A DNA stretch of 5,108 nucleotides from an uncultured Streptococcus sp. (GTDB lineage: Bacteria; Bacillota; Bacilli; Lactobacillales; Aerococcaceae): assembly GCA_916050055.1 (NCBI GenBank), contig CAJZJY010000089.1, positions 1 to 5,108 on the forward strand. Reading direction: 5' to 3'. A program made the translations under genes and the position numbers. Below are positions 1 through 5,108 of the stretch, one piece after another. Positions within the stretch are counted from its first letter, which is position 1. Each line of letters begins with the position of its first letter. Under the pieces are notes generated by a model, which saw only the letters and a program-made list of their open reading frames with translations, searched no databases and was not told the origin of the DNA.

Positions 1-381
1 GTTTTTAAGAATTCCTGGTTTTACTTTATCGATATAACCATAGTTTGTAAATCCAATAGAACCATATACGTTTACGATAGATAATGCTAAGATTTCATCG
101 ACACCGTATAAAGGCTCGTCTTGAGATAGAATATCGTTTAATAATGGATGTAATTTCTTTTCTTCTGCTAATTTATCCATTTCAATACCTGTGATAACGG
201 CGTTTTGAACTTCACGTTTTTTCAATACGCTATTAACGTTCAATAAGCATTCTTCTTTCGTTAATCCTGGTACATATTTTTCTTGTAAGAAATAAACTAA
301 TTCAGCAATTTGTTCTAATGCTACACCACGCTCAGATAGTAATTCTAAACAGCGTTCGTGTAATTCTTTTGGGCTTTTCAT
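1..381 (-). CDS. pgpA: Phosphatidylglycerophosphatase A family protein (YutG/LtrC-like), 3' end missing
   Basis: The first 127 codons are present, read from an ATG at 381-379; the gene continues past the left edge. Family members are about 160-170 residues, so roughly a quarter is missing. PgpA-family enzymes remove the terminal phosphate of phosphatidylglycerophosphate to give phosphatidylglycerol. The Gram-positive branch includes B. subtilis YutG and Listeria LtrC (low temperature requirement). Seen here: a helical N-terminal part (residues 1-75, with KREVQNAVITG at 55-65), then the hallmark block at 92-123, which contains YGVDEILALSIVN followed by a Gly/Tyr-rich stretch ending in YIDKVKPG. 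The acidic pair D95-E96 is a plausible metal or substrate site (inference). No signal peptide or clear membrane segment is visible, unlike the membrane-bound E. coli enzyme, so the exact substrate of this branch is less certain than the family. The start is supported by AAAGGAGG at 398-391, ten bases upstream. Confidence 0.88.
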   Translation of the reverse strand, partial: MKSPKELHERCLELLSERGVALEQIAELVYFLQEKYVPGLTKEECLLNVNSVLKKREVQNAVITGIEMDKLAEEKKLHPLLNDILSQDEPLYGVDEILALSIVNVYGSIGFTNYGYIDKVKPGILKN

Positions 382-437
382 CCGAAAAATCCTCCTTTTG
401 ACAAATTATGAAACCCTTTTAAAAAGAGTAGCTTTTT

Positions 438-466
438 ATTTTAACACAAAATAGAAAAACGCCCAA
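438..466 (-). promoter_or_regulatory. Possible promoter for pgpA, overlapping the upstream terminator
   Basis: On the minus strand, TTGGGC (466-461) and TAAAAT (443-438) are separated by exactly 17 bases. The -10 matches consensus at five of six positions; the -35 matches at only three. The -35 lies inside the 3' arm of the terminator hairpin of the upstream gene. A second -10-like hexamer, CATAAT (410-405), is too close to the ribosome binding site to give a usable leader. The assignment rests on sequence pattern alone. Confidence 0.35.
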
Positions 467-486
467 GTGAATTGAGCGTTCTTTTT
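451..486 (-). terminator. Intrinsic terminator after the ferredoxin-NADP+ reductase gene
   Basis: Read on the minus strand, AACGCTCAA (480-472) pairs with TTGGGCGTT (466-458) over nine pairs, one of them U-G, around a five-base loop, and a U-rich run follows (457-451). It lies 23 bases past the reductase stop codon. The plus strand also carries a T run (482-486), but the stem there has a C/A mismatch and no plus-strand gene ends nearby, so minus-strand use is the better reading. Confidence 0.75.
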
Positions 487-502
487 GAAATTTTGTAAAC
501 GG

Positions 503-1489
503 TTAGAACATTGACGAGCTATGCATCGTGCTCGGACGGCTATTTGGATTCACGTAAGTCATTGCAGCATTAATGGCAACAGGTGCTTCACCAAAACCAG
601 TCGCGATGATTTTTACTTTGCCATCGTATGTCGCGATATCTCCAACGGCAAAGACGCCAGGAAGAGTCGTTTCCATTTGGCTGTTTGTCACGATGGTGTT
701 ACGAACCACATCGAATCCCCAGTTCTTCATTCCTCCAATAGAAGAAGAGAAGCCATAGTTCACGATAAAATCGTCAACAGGAAGTTCGATTTGGTCCTCG
801 CCTTTCGCGTGTTTCAATACAACGGATTGAATGGTTTCGCCGTCTCCAATAATTTGATCTGGAAGATACGGTGTTAAAATTTCAACGCTTGATTCTTCCA
901 ATTGTTTCACGCTATGTTCTTGTGCGCGGAATTGTGGGCGACGGTGAACAATCGTTACTTTCTTCGCGATTGGTTCCAAGGCAAGAGCCCAGTCTACCGC
1001 AGAGTCACCACCACCGCAGATGGCTACAGTACGGTTACGGAAACGCTCTAAGTTCGTTACGAAATAGTGTAGGTTGCTTTTTTCATAAGTTTCTGCATTT
1101 TCTACATCGAGTTTACGTGGACGGAAGGCGCCATTTCCACAAGCGATAATCACCGTTTTTGCCAAGTGAGTTTGCTTTGAAGTAACCACTTCATACCCGA
1201 AATCTGTTTTGTTTAACTCGAGTGCTTCTTCCTCTAAACAATATTGTGTTTCTGGGAAACGTTCGAGCTGCTTTTTCAAGTTTTCGACTAAATCGCCTGC
1301 TGTAATTTCAGGGAAGGCTGGAATATCATAAACCATTTTTTCGGGATAAAGCATTCCTGGTTGCCCACCCAATTGTGGCAGTGTTTCAATAATTTTTACA
1401 GAGGCTTGTCTTAAGCCCGCGTAAAAGGCGGTGAAAAGCCCAACAGGCCCACCGCCGATAATAAGAATATCAACAATTTCTTGTGTCAC
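503..1489 (-). CDS. Ferredoxin/flavodoxin-NADP+ reductase, thioredoxin-reductase-like (YumC type)
   Basis: A 328-residue cytoplasmic FAD enzyme that moves electrons between NADPH and ferredoxin or flavodoxin; YumC is the B. subtilis counterpart. The N-terminal FAD Rossmann motif GGGPVG is at residues 12-17, the family-typical LGGQPGMLYPEK at 40-51, the NADPH-binding GGGDSAVD at 159-166 with HRR at 182-184 (2'-phosphate recognition, so NADPH is expected), and the second FAD motif GVFAVGDIATYDGK at 278-291. The CxxC redox pair of true thioredoxin reductases is absent: the corresponding NADPH domain has no such motif. This separates it from TrxB. Y48 and H323, in the tail HSSSMF, match the residues that sandwich the flavin in YumC (family knowledge, alignment by eye). 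Translation starts at GTG (1489-1487), with GGAGGT at 1500-1495 five bases upstream. Length is normal. The gene follows the yuiD-like gene by 13 bases and is probably co-transcribed with it. Confidence 0.93.
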   Translation of the reverse strand: MTQEIVDILIIGGGPVGLFTAFYAGLRQASVKIIETLPQLGGQPGMLYPEKMVYDIPAFPEITAGDLVENLKKQLERFPETQYCLEEEALELNKTDFGYEVVTSKQTHLAKTVIIACGNGAFRPRKLDVENAETYEKSNLHYFVTNLERFRNRTVAICGGGDSAVDWALALEPIAKKVTIVHRRPQFRAQEHSVKQLEESSVEILTPYLPDQIIGDGETIQSVVLKHAKGEDQIELPVDDFIVNYGFSSSIGGMKNWGFDVVRNTIVTNSQMETTLPGVFAVGDIATYDGKVKIIATGFGEAPVAINAAMTYVNPNSRPSTMHSSSMF

Positions 1490-1502
1490 TTTGTACCTCC
1501 GA

Positions 1503-2012
1503 TTAATAGAAGATTCTTAAAATAAAGGCCATTGCGATACCAGTTAGTACACCGGCGAACACCTCGATAGGTTTGTGACCTAGATATTTTTTGATAATTA
1601 ATTTTTTGTTTTCTTCTGTGTCAAAGAGATCGATTGGATCGTCTTCAGATTCGATTTCAACATGCTTTAATGAGCTTGATTCTTCACGTATTTGTTCTTC
1701 GTATAATTTTTGTAGGAGAATTCCTTGCTCACCACTTTGACGACGAACGGCCATAGCATCGAACATAACGATTAGGCCAAAAGTAGTCGCGATAGCAACA
1801 AATGGCGAAGCAAATCCGTGGTCAATAATTAACGCTGTAATCAGCGAGCTAACAGCAGCTGAGTGAGAACTTGGCATTCCACCAGTGCTAGTTACTAATG
1901 AAACGTTTGCGCCTGCTTTTTTTGATAAGAGCGCAATCGGGAATTTGACAAATTGTGCAAATAGAATCGAGCAAATAGAAGCGATTAATGGATAATTTCG
2001 TAATATTGTCAT
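1503..2012 (-). CDS. Divergent PAP2 family membrane protein (YuiD-like)
   Basis: A predicted small integral membrane protein of 169 residues, related to the acid phosphatase/vanadium haloperoxidase (PAP2) superfamily. The biochemical role of this branch is not established; a lipid or isoprenoid phosphate substrate is only an inference. Motifs from the ATG: FAQFVKFP (18-25), TSTGGMPSSHSA (41-52, comparable to the PSGH phosphatase motif), FDAMAVRRQSGEQ (84-96) and LGHKPIEVFAG (144-154). Hydrophobic stretches lie at about 8-28, 53-84 and 150-168. An acidic loop (109-137) separates the last two. The frame is open upstream to a TTG at 2045, which would add 11 residues. I chose the ATG because homologues as I recall them begin just before the NYPL-like segment, and because a good -10 element at 2053-2048 would place transcription initiation at about 2041, downstream of the TTG. 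The ribosome binding site before the ATG (GAGAG at about 2020-2016) is weak. The stop is 13 bases before the reductase start. Confidence 0.88.
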   Translation of the reverse strand: MTILRNYPLIASICSILFAQFVKFPIALLSKKAGANVSLVTSTGGMPSSHSAAVSSLITALIIDHGFASPFVAIATTFGLIVMFDAMAVRRQSGEQGILLQKLYEEQIREESSSLKHVEIESEDDPIDLFDTEENKKLIIKKYLGHKPIEVFAGVLTGIAMAFILRIFY

Positions 2013-2047
2013 TAAACTCTCACTCTTTCTTTTTTCTATACTCAAAT

Positions 2048-2076
2048 ACTATACCACGAAACAAAGAAAATCACTA
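2048..2076 (-). promoter_or_regulatory. Probable extended -10 promoter for the yuiD-like/reductase unit
   Basis: The minus strand reads TGG-TATAGT, an extended -10 element, with TATAGT at 2053-2048 (five of six consensus positions). The -35 seventeen bases upstream, TAGTGA (2076-2071), is poor, as is common when the TG extension is present. Transcription should begin near 2041, giving a leader of about 28 bases to the ATG at 2012. Confidence 0.5.
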
Positions 2077-2131
2077 AAGAAAATTTGTAGAACTTTTTTA
2101 TTTTTTTATTAAGAATGATAAGAACGCTAAA

Positions 2132-2160
2132 TTGCACCCGTTTGGCTTTTGTGGTTTAAT
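2132..2160 (+). promoter_or_regulatory. Probable promoter of the ppiB-S1 protein-pgi operon
   Basis: TTGCAC (2132-2137) and TTTAAT (2155-2160) are 17 bases apart. The -10 matches five of six positions and is preceded by TGG, an extended -10. A T-rich tract (2094-2120) upstream could help RNA polymerase binding. Initiation near 2167 leaves a leader of about 45 bases ending in AAAGGAG (2197-2203), eight bases before the ppiB ATG. Confidence 0.6.
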
Positions 2161-2211
2161 AGAGGATGGTAGATGAGTAATCATTAGTATGAATTAAAAG
2201 GAGATGGAAAA

Positions 2212-2802
2212 ATGAGTCAATTTCCACAATTGAATGAAGTGAATGAAAAGAATCCACTCGTGACTGTGCATACGAATCTAGGAGATTTCACATTGGAATT
2301 ATTCCCTGAAGTAGCGCCTAAAACAGTGGAGAATTTCGTAACACATGCAAAAAATGGATATTATGATGGAGTAATTTTCCACCGTGTCATTGAAGACTTC
2401 ATGATTCAAGGTGGCGACCCAACTGGAACAGGTATGGGTGGCGAGTCTATTTACGGACGTACTTTCGAAGATGAATTTTCAAGAGAAGCATTCAACTTGT
2501 ATGGAACTTTATCAATGGCAAATGCAGGTCCAAACACAAATGGATCTCAATTCTTCATTGTTACAGCAAAACAAGTACCCGCACAAATGTTGAAACAATT
2601 AAAAGATGGCGGCTGGCCTGAAGAAATCGTTGAAGAATACGCTAAAGTGGGTGGAACACCTTGGTTAGACCATCGTCACACAGTATTTGGACGCGTTGTT
2701 GAAGGGATGGACGTTGTTCTTAAGATTGAAGGCGTAGAACGCAATGCGCAAGATCGTCCTCTAGAAGATGTTGTGATTGAATCGATGGACGTAAAAGCGT
2801 AG
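2212..2802 (+). CDS. ppiB: Cyclophilin-type peptidyl-prolyl cis-trans isomerase
   Basis: A cytoplasmic 196-residue isomerase that speeds cis-trans interconversion of Xaa-Pro bonds during folding. The active site is intact by comparison with human cyclophilin A: FHR at 56-58 (catalytic R58), FMIQGGD at 63-69, MANAGP at 102-107, GSQFF at 111-115, W151-L152 and H156, followed by VFGRV at 158-162. Between TAK (118-120) and WLD (151-153) there is an insertion of nearly 30 residues (121-150) absent from compact cyclophilins but familiar in PpiB of lactic acid bacteria. No signal peptide or lipobox is present, which separates it from secreted PrsA-like or lipoprotein isomerases. The gene is the first of an apparent three-gene operon and is followed after eight bases by the S1-domain gene. 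The start is fixed by AAAGGAG at 2197-2203. Confidence 0.95.
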   Translation: MSQFPQLNEVNEKNPLVTVHTNLGDFTLELFPEVAPKTVENFVTHAKNGYYDGVIFHRVIEDFMIQGGDPTGTGMGGESIYGRTFEDEFSREAFNLYGTLSMANAGPNTNGSQFFIVTAKQVPAQMLKQLKDGGWPEEIVEEYAKVGGTPWLDHRHTVFGRVVEGMDVVLKIEGVERNAQDRPLEDVVIESMDVKA

Positions 2803-2810
2803 GAGGTTCT
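2801..2810 (+). promoter_or_regulatory. Ribosome binding site overlapping the ppiB stop codon
   Basis: AGGAGG (2801-2806) shares its first two bases with the TAG stop codon of ppiB (2800-2802) and sits four bases before the next ATG (2811). Ribosomes finishing ppiB would reach the initiation site of the next gene directly, which suggests translational coupling. Confidence 0.75.
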
Positions 2811-3200
2811 ATGAGCAAAACTTTTAGAATTGGAGACATCGTTACGGCTAAAGTAACTGGTGTACAAAATTACGGAGTTTTCTTGGAGCTAGACGAAGAT
2901 ACGCAAGGTTTGATTCATATTTCTGAGTGTAAACATGGATATATGGATAATGTGCATGATTTTGTAAAAGTGGGACAGGAAGTGACGGCCAAAGTCATTG
3001 ATGTCGATGAATTCTCAAATAAGATTAGTTTATCGATTCGAGCACTCGAAAAACTCGATGTACCAGATGTTCCGCAACGAATCAAGAAAAATCGCAAACG
3101 CTACGTTCCGTCTATTGGATTTTCAAGCTTAGCGAAGAAATTGCCAGAGTGGATCGAAGAAGCACAAGAGAAATTTGTAAAAGATAAAAACAAAAATTAA
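2811..3200 (+). CDS. S1-domain RNA-binding protein (general stress protein 13/CvfD/YugI family)
   Basis: A 129-residue protein with one S1 RNA-binding domain (residues 5-77) and a basic C-terminal tail. S1 landmarks are visible: [11 protein letters not shown] at 8-18, YGVFLEL at 21-27, GLIHISE at 33-39, [13 protein letters not shown] at 54-66 and ISLSIRALE at 72-80. A basic linker (RIKKNRKR, 90-97) follows, then a helical tail containing [13 protein letters not shown] (102-114). Size and architecture fit YugI/GSP13 of B. subtilis and CvfD of streptococci, which are linked to ribosome association and post-transcriptional regulation (family knowledge). It is too short to be ribosomal protein S1 or polynucleotide phosphorylase. 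It lies between ppiB, eight bases upstream, and pgi, 37 bases downstream, with no terminator on either side, so all three are probably co-transcribed. Confidence 0.9.
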   Translation: MSKTFRIGDIVTAKVTGVQNYGVFLELDEDTQGLIHISECKHGYMDNVHDFVKVGQEVTAKVIDVDEFSNKISLSIRALEKLDVPDVPQRIKKNRKRYVPSIGFSSLAKKLPEWIEEAQEKFVKDKNKN

Positions 3201-3237
3201 TAAAAAAATCGTTATTGAATACGAAGGAGGCATTCAA

Positions 3238-4584
3238 ATGGGACATATTTCATTTGATTATTCAAAAGCATTAGATTTCTTCAGCCAAGAAGAAATTGAC
3301 AATTTACAATCAACAGTAACAGCGTTAGATAAAGACTTACGCGAAGGATTAGGAGCAGGGAACGACTTCACAGGTTGGATTAACTTACCACGCGACTATG
3401 ACAAAGAAGAATTCGCTCGTATTAAAGCAGCAGCTAAAAAGATTCAAGAAGAATCTGAAGTATTAGTGGTTATCGGTATCGGAGGTTCTTATTTAGGAGC
3501 TCGTGCAGCGATTGATTTCTTAAACCACGCTTTCTATAACTACTTACCAAGCGACAAACGTAAAACTCCACAAGTATTATTTGCAGGAAACAGCATTAGC
3601 TCAACTTACTTACAAGGGTTAATCGACTTAATCGGAGATCGTGATTTCTCTGTAAACGTAATTTCTAAATCTGGTACAACAACAGAACCAGCGATTGCTT
3701 TCCGTGTATTCAAAGATTTATTAATTAAAAAATATGGTAAAGAAGAAGCTGTAAATCGTATTTACGCTACAACTGACCGCACTCGTGGAGCATTAAAATC
3801 AGAAGCAGATGTGGAAGGATACCAAACATTTGTAATTCCAGATGATGTTGGTGGACGTTTCACAGTATTAACAGCTGTAGGATTACTTCCAATTGCAGTA
3901 ACTGGTGCAGATGTAGATGCATTAATGCAAGGGGCTGAAGATGCACGTGTGGCATACAGCTCATCAAACTTAAAAGAAAACGAAGCTTACCAATACGCTG
4001 TAGCACGTAATGTGTTATACCGTAAAGGAAAAGTGACAGAGTTATTAATTAACTACGAACCAACATTACAATACTTCTCTGAATGGTGGAAACAATTATT
4101 TGGTGAATCAGAAGGGAAAGACTTCAAAGGAATTTATCCTTCAAGTGCAAACTTCTCAACTGACTTACACTCACTAGGACAATACATCCAAGAAGGTCGT
4201 CGTAACATCTTCGAAACAGTTATCAAAGTGGGCAAACCAAATGAAGAAGTAACAATTCCTGAAACAGAAGAAGATTTAGATGGATTAGGATACTTACAAG
4301 GTAAAACAATGGACTTTGTAAATACAAAAGCTTTCCAAGGAACATTACTTGCTCATACAGATGGTCAAGTTCCAAACTTTGTAGTGAACATTCCTGATAT
4401 GTCAGCTTACACATTAGGACACTTAATCTACTTCTTCGAAATCGCAGTAGGTCTTTCAGGTTACTTAAATGGCGTTAACCCATTTGACCAACCAGGGGTA
4501 GAAGCATACAAGAAAAACATGTTTGCTTTACTTGAGAAACCAGGATTCGAAGACTTAGCAAAAGAATTAAACGAACGTATATAA
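3238..4584 (+). CDS. pgi: Glucose-6-phosphate isomerase
   Basis: Interconverts glucose 6-phosphate and fructose 6-phosphate in the cytoplasm, the second step of glycolysis. At 448 residues it has the usual length of the Bacillus-type enzyme. Sugar-phosphate-binding motifs are GIGGSYLG (80-87) and SKSGTTTEP (143-151). The first signature, [16 protein letters not shown], is at 203-218; the second, [18 protein letters not shown], is at 408-425. Catalytic residues fall at E290 (in FGESEGK), H311 (in HSLGQ) and K425, the same numbers I recall for the Geobacillus stearothermophilus enzyme. The start has a strong AAGGAGG (3224-3230) seven bases upstream. Leucine is encoded mostly by TTA throughout, a narrower codon choice than in coaE (6 TTA among the 15 leucines visible there), consistent with high expression. 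It is the last gene before a strong terminator; a weak TTGTAA/TAATAA pair (3175-3203) is the only hint of its own promoter. Confidence 0.97.
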   Translation: MGHISFDYSKALDFFSQEEIDNLQSTVTALDKDLREGLGAGNDFTGWINLPRDYDKEEFARIKAAAKKIQEESEVLVVIGIGGSYLGARAAIDFLNHAFYNYLPSDKRKTPQVLFAGNSISSTYLQGLIDLIGDRDFSVNVISKSGTTTEPAIAFRVFKDLLIKKYGKEEAVNRIYATTDRTRGALKSEADVEGYQTFVIPDDVGGRFTVLTAVGLLPIAVTGADVDALMQGAEDARVAYSSSNLKENEAYQYAVARNVLYRKGKVTELLINYEPTLQYFSEWWKQLFGESEGKDFKGIYPSSANFSTDLHSLGQYIQEGRRNIFETVIKVGKPNEEVTIPETEEDLDGLGYLQGKTMDFVNTKAFQGTLLAHTDGQVPNFVVNIPDMSAYTLGHLIYFFEIAVGLSGYLNGVNPFDQPGVEAYKKNMFALLEKPGFEDLAKELNERI

Positions 4585-4589
4585 TGGAC

Positions 4590-4624
4590 ATGCCGCATTC
4601 TCATAAGAGGGTGCGGTATTTTTG
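4590..4624 (+). terminator. Strong intrinsic terminator after pgi
   Basis: Bases 4590-4602 pair with 4607-4619 in a 13-pair stem (three G-U pairs) with a four-base ATAA loop. The GC-rich core is GCCGCA/TGCGGT, and TTTTT (4619-4623) follows. It begins six bases after the pgi stop codon and closes the ppiB-S1-pgi unit. Confidence 0.9.
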
Positions 4625-4655
4625 TGTCAATATGGGCTCGAATCGGGAAAAGAAC

Positions 4656-4684
4656 TTGCGACAAAGGGCATTTTGAACTAACAT
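4656..4684 (+). promoter_or_regulatory. Possible promoter for coaE
   Basis: TTGCGA (4656-4661) and TAACAT (4679-4684) are 17 bases apart, each matching consensus at four of six positions. Because a strong terminator sits upstream, coaE needs its own start of transcription, and this is the best candidate in the 129-base gap. Initiation near 4691 would leave a leader of about 24 bases. Confidence 0.4.
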
Positions 4685-4714
4685 AGGTCTTACAAGAAGT
4701 GTTGGAGGAAAAAG

Positions 4715-5108
4715 ATGAGAGTCATTGGATTAACAGGCGGTATCGCCAGCGGGAAATCAACCGTTTCGAATTTATTTAAAATCTCTGGAGTACCGGTGAT
4801 TGATGCGGATGTCGTTGCTAGACAAGTCGTCGAAAAAGGAACTGCCGGATTGACTGCGCTTGTGAACCGTTTTGGTGAATCTATTTTAAACGCTGATGGA
4901 ACATTAAACCGAACAGAACTTGGGCGAAAAATGTTCAGTGATGATGCGCTTCGCAAGGAAGTAAATGACATTCTACAACCGCTCATCCGTCAAGAGATTA
5001 CAGGAAAGATGAAAGACTATAAGGAGCAAGGAAAGTCTCTAATTGTCTTAGATATTCCGCTCTTATTTGAAATGAACTATGAGAGCCTTTGTGATGATAT
5101 TATCGTGG
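4715..5108 (+). CDS. coaE: Dephospho-CoA kinase, 3' end missing
   Basis: The first 131 codons of a protein normally about 200 residues long; the gene runs off the right edge. CoaE phosphorylates the 3'-hydroxyl of the ribose in dephospho-CoA with ATP, the last step of coenzyme A synthesis, in the cytoplasm. Seen here: the P-loop GGIASGKST (8-16), the DAD motif (30-32, substrate/metal site), DGTLNR (61-66) in the CoA-binding region, and the Walker B-like LDIPLLFE (112-119). The His-Pro pair found in many CoaE proteins after the DGTLNR helix reads Q-P here (LQPLIR, 87-92); some other family members also lack this His, so I do not take it as loss of function. The ATP lid and C-terminus are outside the window. 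The start has GGAGG at 4704-4708, six bases upstream. Confidence 0.95.
   Translation, partial: MRVIGLTGGIASGKSTVSNLFKISGVPVIDADVVARQVVEKGTAGLTALVNRFGESILNADGTLNRTELGRKMFSDDALRKEVNDILQPLIRQEITGKMKDYKEQGKSLIVLDIPLLFEMNYESLCDDIIV

Noticed and set aside
521..1149. Plus-strand open frames opposite the reductase gene (118, 61 and 92 codons)
   Set aside because: They lie wholly antisense to a well-conserved gene, have no convincing ribosome binding sites, and their translations show no recognisable domain.
2105..2125. AATGATAAG-like sequence considered as a Fur or PerR operator
   Set aside because: Only a half-site resembles the consensus; the inverted partner is missing and none of the flanking genes is a typical member of those regulons.
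2161..2197. Two tiny upstream frames in the ppiB leader (ATG at 2173, 4 codons; ATG at 2189, 2 codons)
   Set aside because: The only SD-like sequence (AGAGGA, 2161-2166) probably lies upstream of the predicted transcript start, and neither peptide has features of a leader attenuator.
3175..3203. TTGTAA/TAATAA pair as a separate pgi promoter
   Set aside because: The -10 matches only three of six positions and the stretch is A-rich, where chance matches are common. Read-through from ppiB explains pgi expression.
4632..4676. 14-codon frame (ATG at 4632) in the pgi-coaE gap, and the idea of a mutM remnant there because mutM often precedes coaE in Lactobacillales
   Set aside because: There is no ribosome binding site, and no recognisable zinc-finger or other MutM motif in any frame of the gap.
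4223..4986. Minus-strand open frames opposite pgi and coaE (63, 67 and 98 codons)
   Set aside because: They are antisense to conserved coding sequence, low in complexity and resemble no known protein. One also crosses the pgi terminator.

Overview
The window is an ordinary low-GC Gram-positive (Firmicutes) housekeeping region. It carries strong AGGAGG-type ribosome binding sites and AT-rich intergenic gaps. The proteins resemble Lactobacillales/Bacilli families: a YumC-type ferredoxin/flavodoxin-NADP+ reductase, a YuiD-like divergent PAP2 protein, a cyclophilin with the long insertion familiar from lactic acid bacteria, a GSP13/CvfD-type S1 protein and a 448-residue Bacillus-type Pgi. A Carnobacteriaceae or Granulicatella-like source is possible, but the sequence alone does not settle the genus.

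Layout. Left part, minus strand: a 5' fragment of a Gram-positive pgpA (YutG/LtrC) homologue runs off the left edge (1-381). Upstream of it lie a short promoter/terminator region (about 438-480), the ferredoxin/flavodoxin-NADP+ reductase gene (503-1489) and the yuiD-like gene (1503-2012). The last two are 13 bases apart and probably form one transcript, driven by an extended -10 promoter near 2050. Centre: a divergent promoter region (about 2013-2211). Right part, plus strand: ppiB (2212-2802), an S1-domain RNA-binding protein gene (2811-3200) and pgi (3238-4584) form a likely operon that ends in a strong intrinsic terminator (4590-4624). A 129-base gap with a possible promoter then leads to coaE (4715 to the right edge, incomplete).

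How the genes fit together. Pgi is a central glycolytic enzyme, CoaE finishes coenzyme A synthesis, the reductase passes electrons from NADPH to ferredoxin or flavodoxin, PpiB assists protein folding, the S1 protein probably acts on RNA or ribosomes, and PgpA and the PAP2-like protein belong to phosphatase families linked to lipid or isoprenoid phosphates. I found no mobile element, CRISPR array, tRNA, rRNA, phage gene or defence system, and I do not see an undescribed system here. The items worth a second look are small: start-site choice, a promoter that uses part of a terminator hairpin, tight gene coupling, and a possible link between two phosphatase-like lipid genes.
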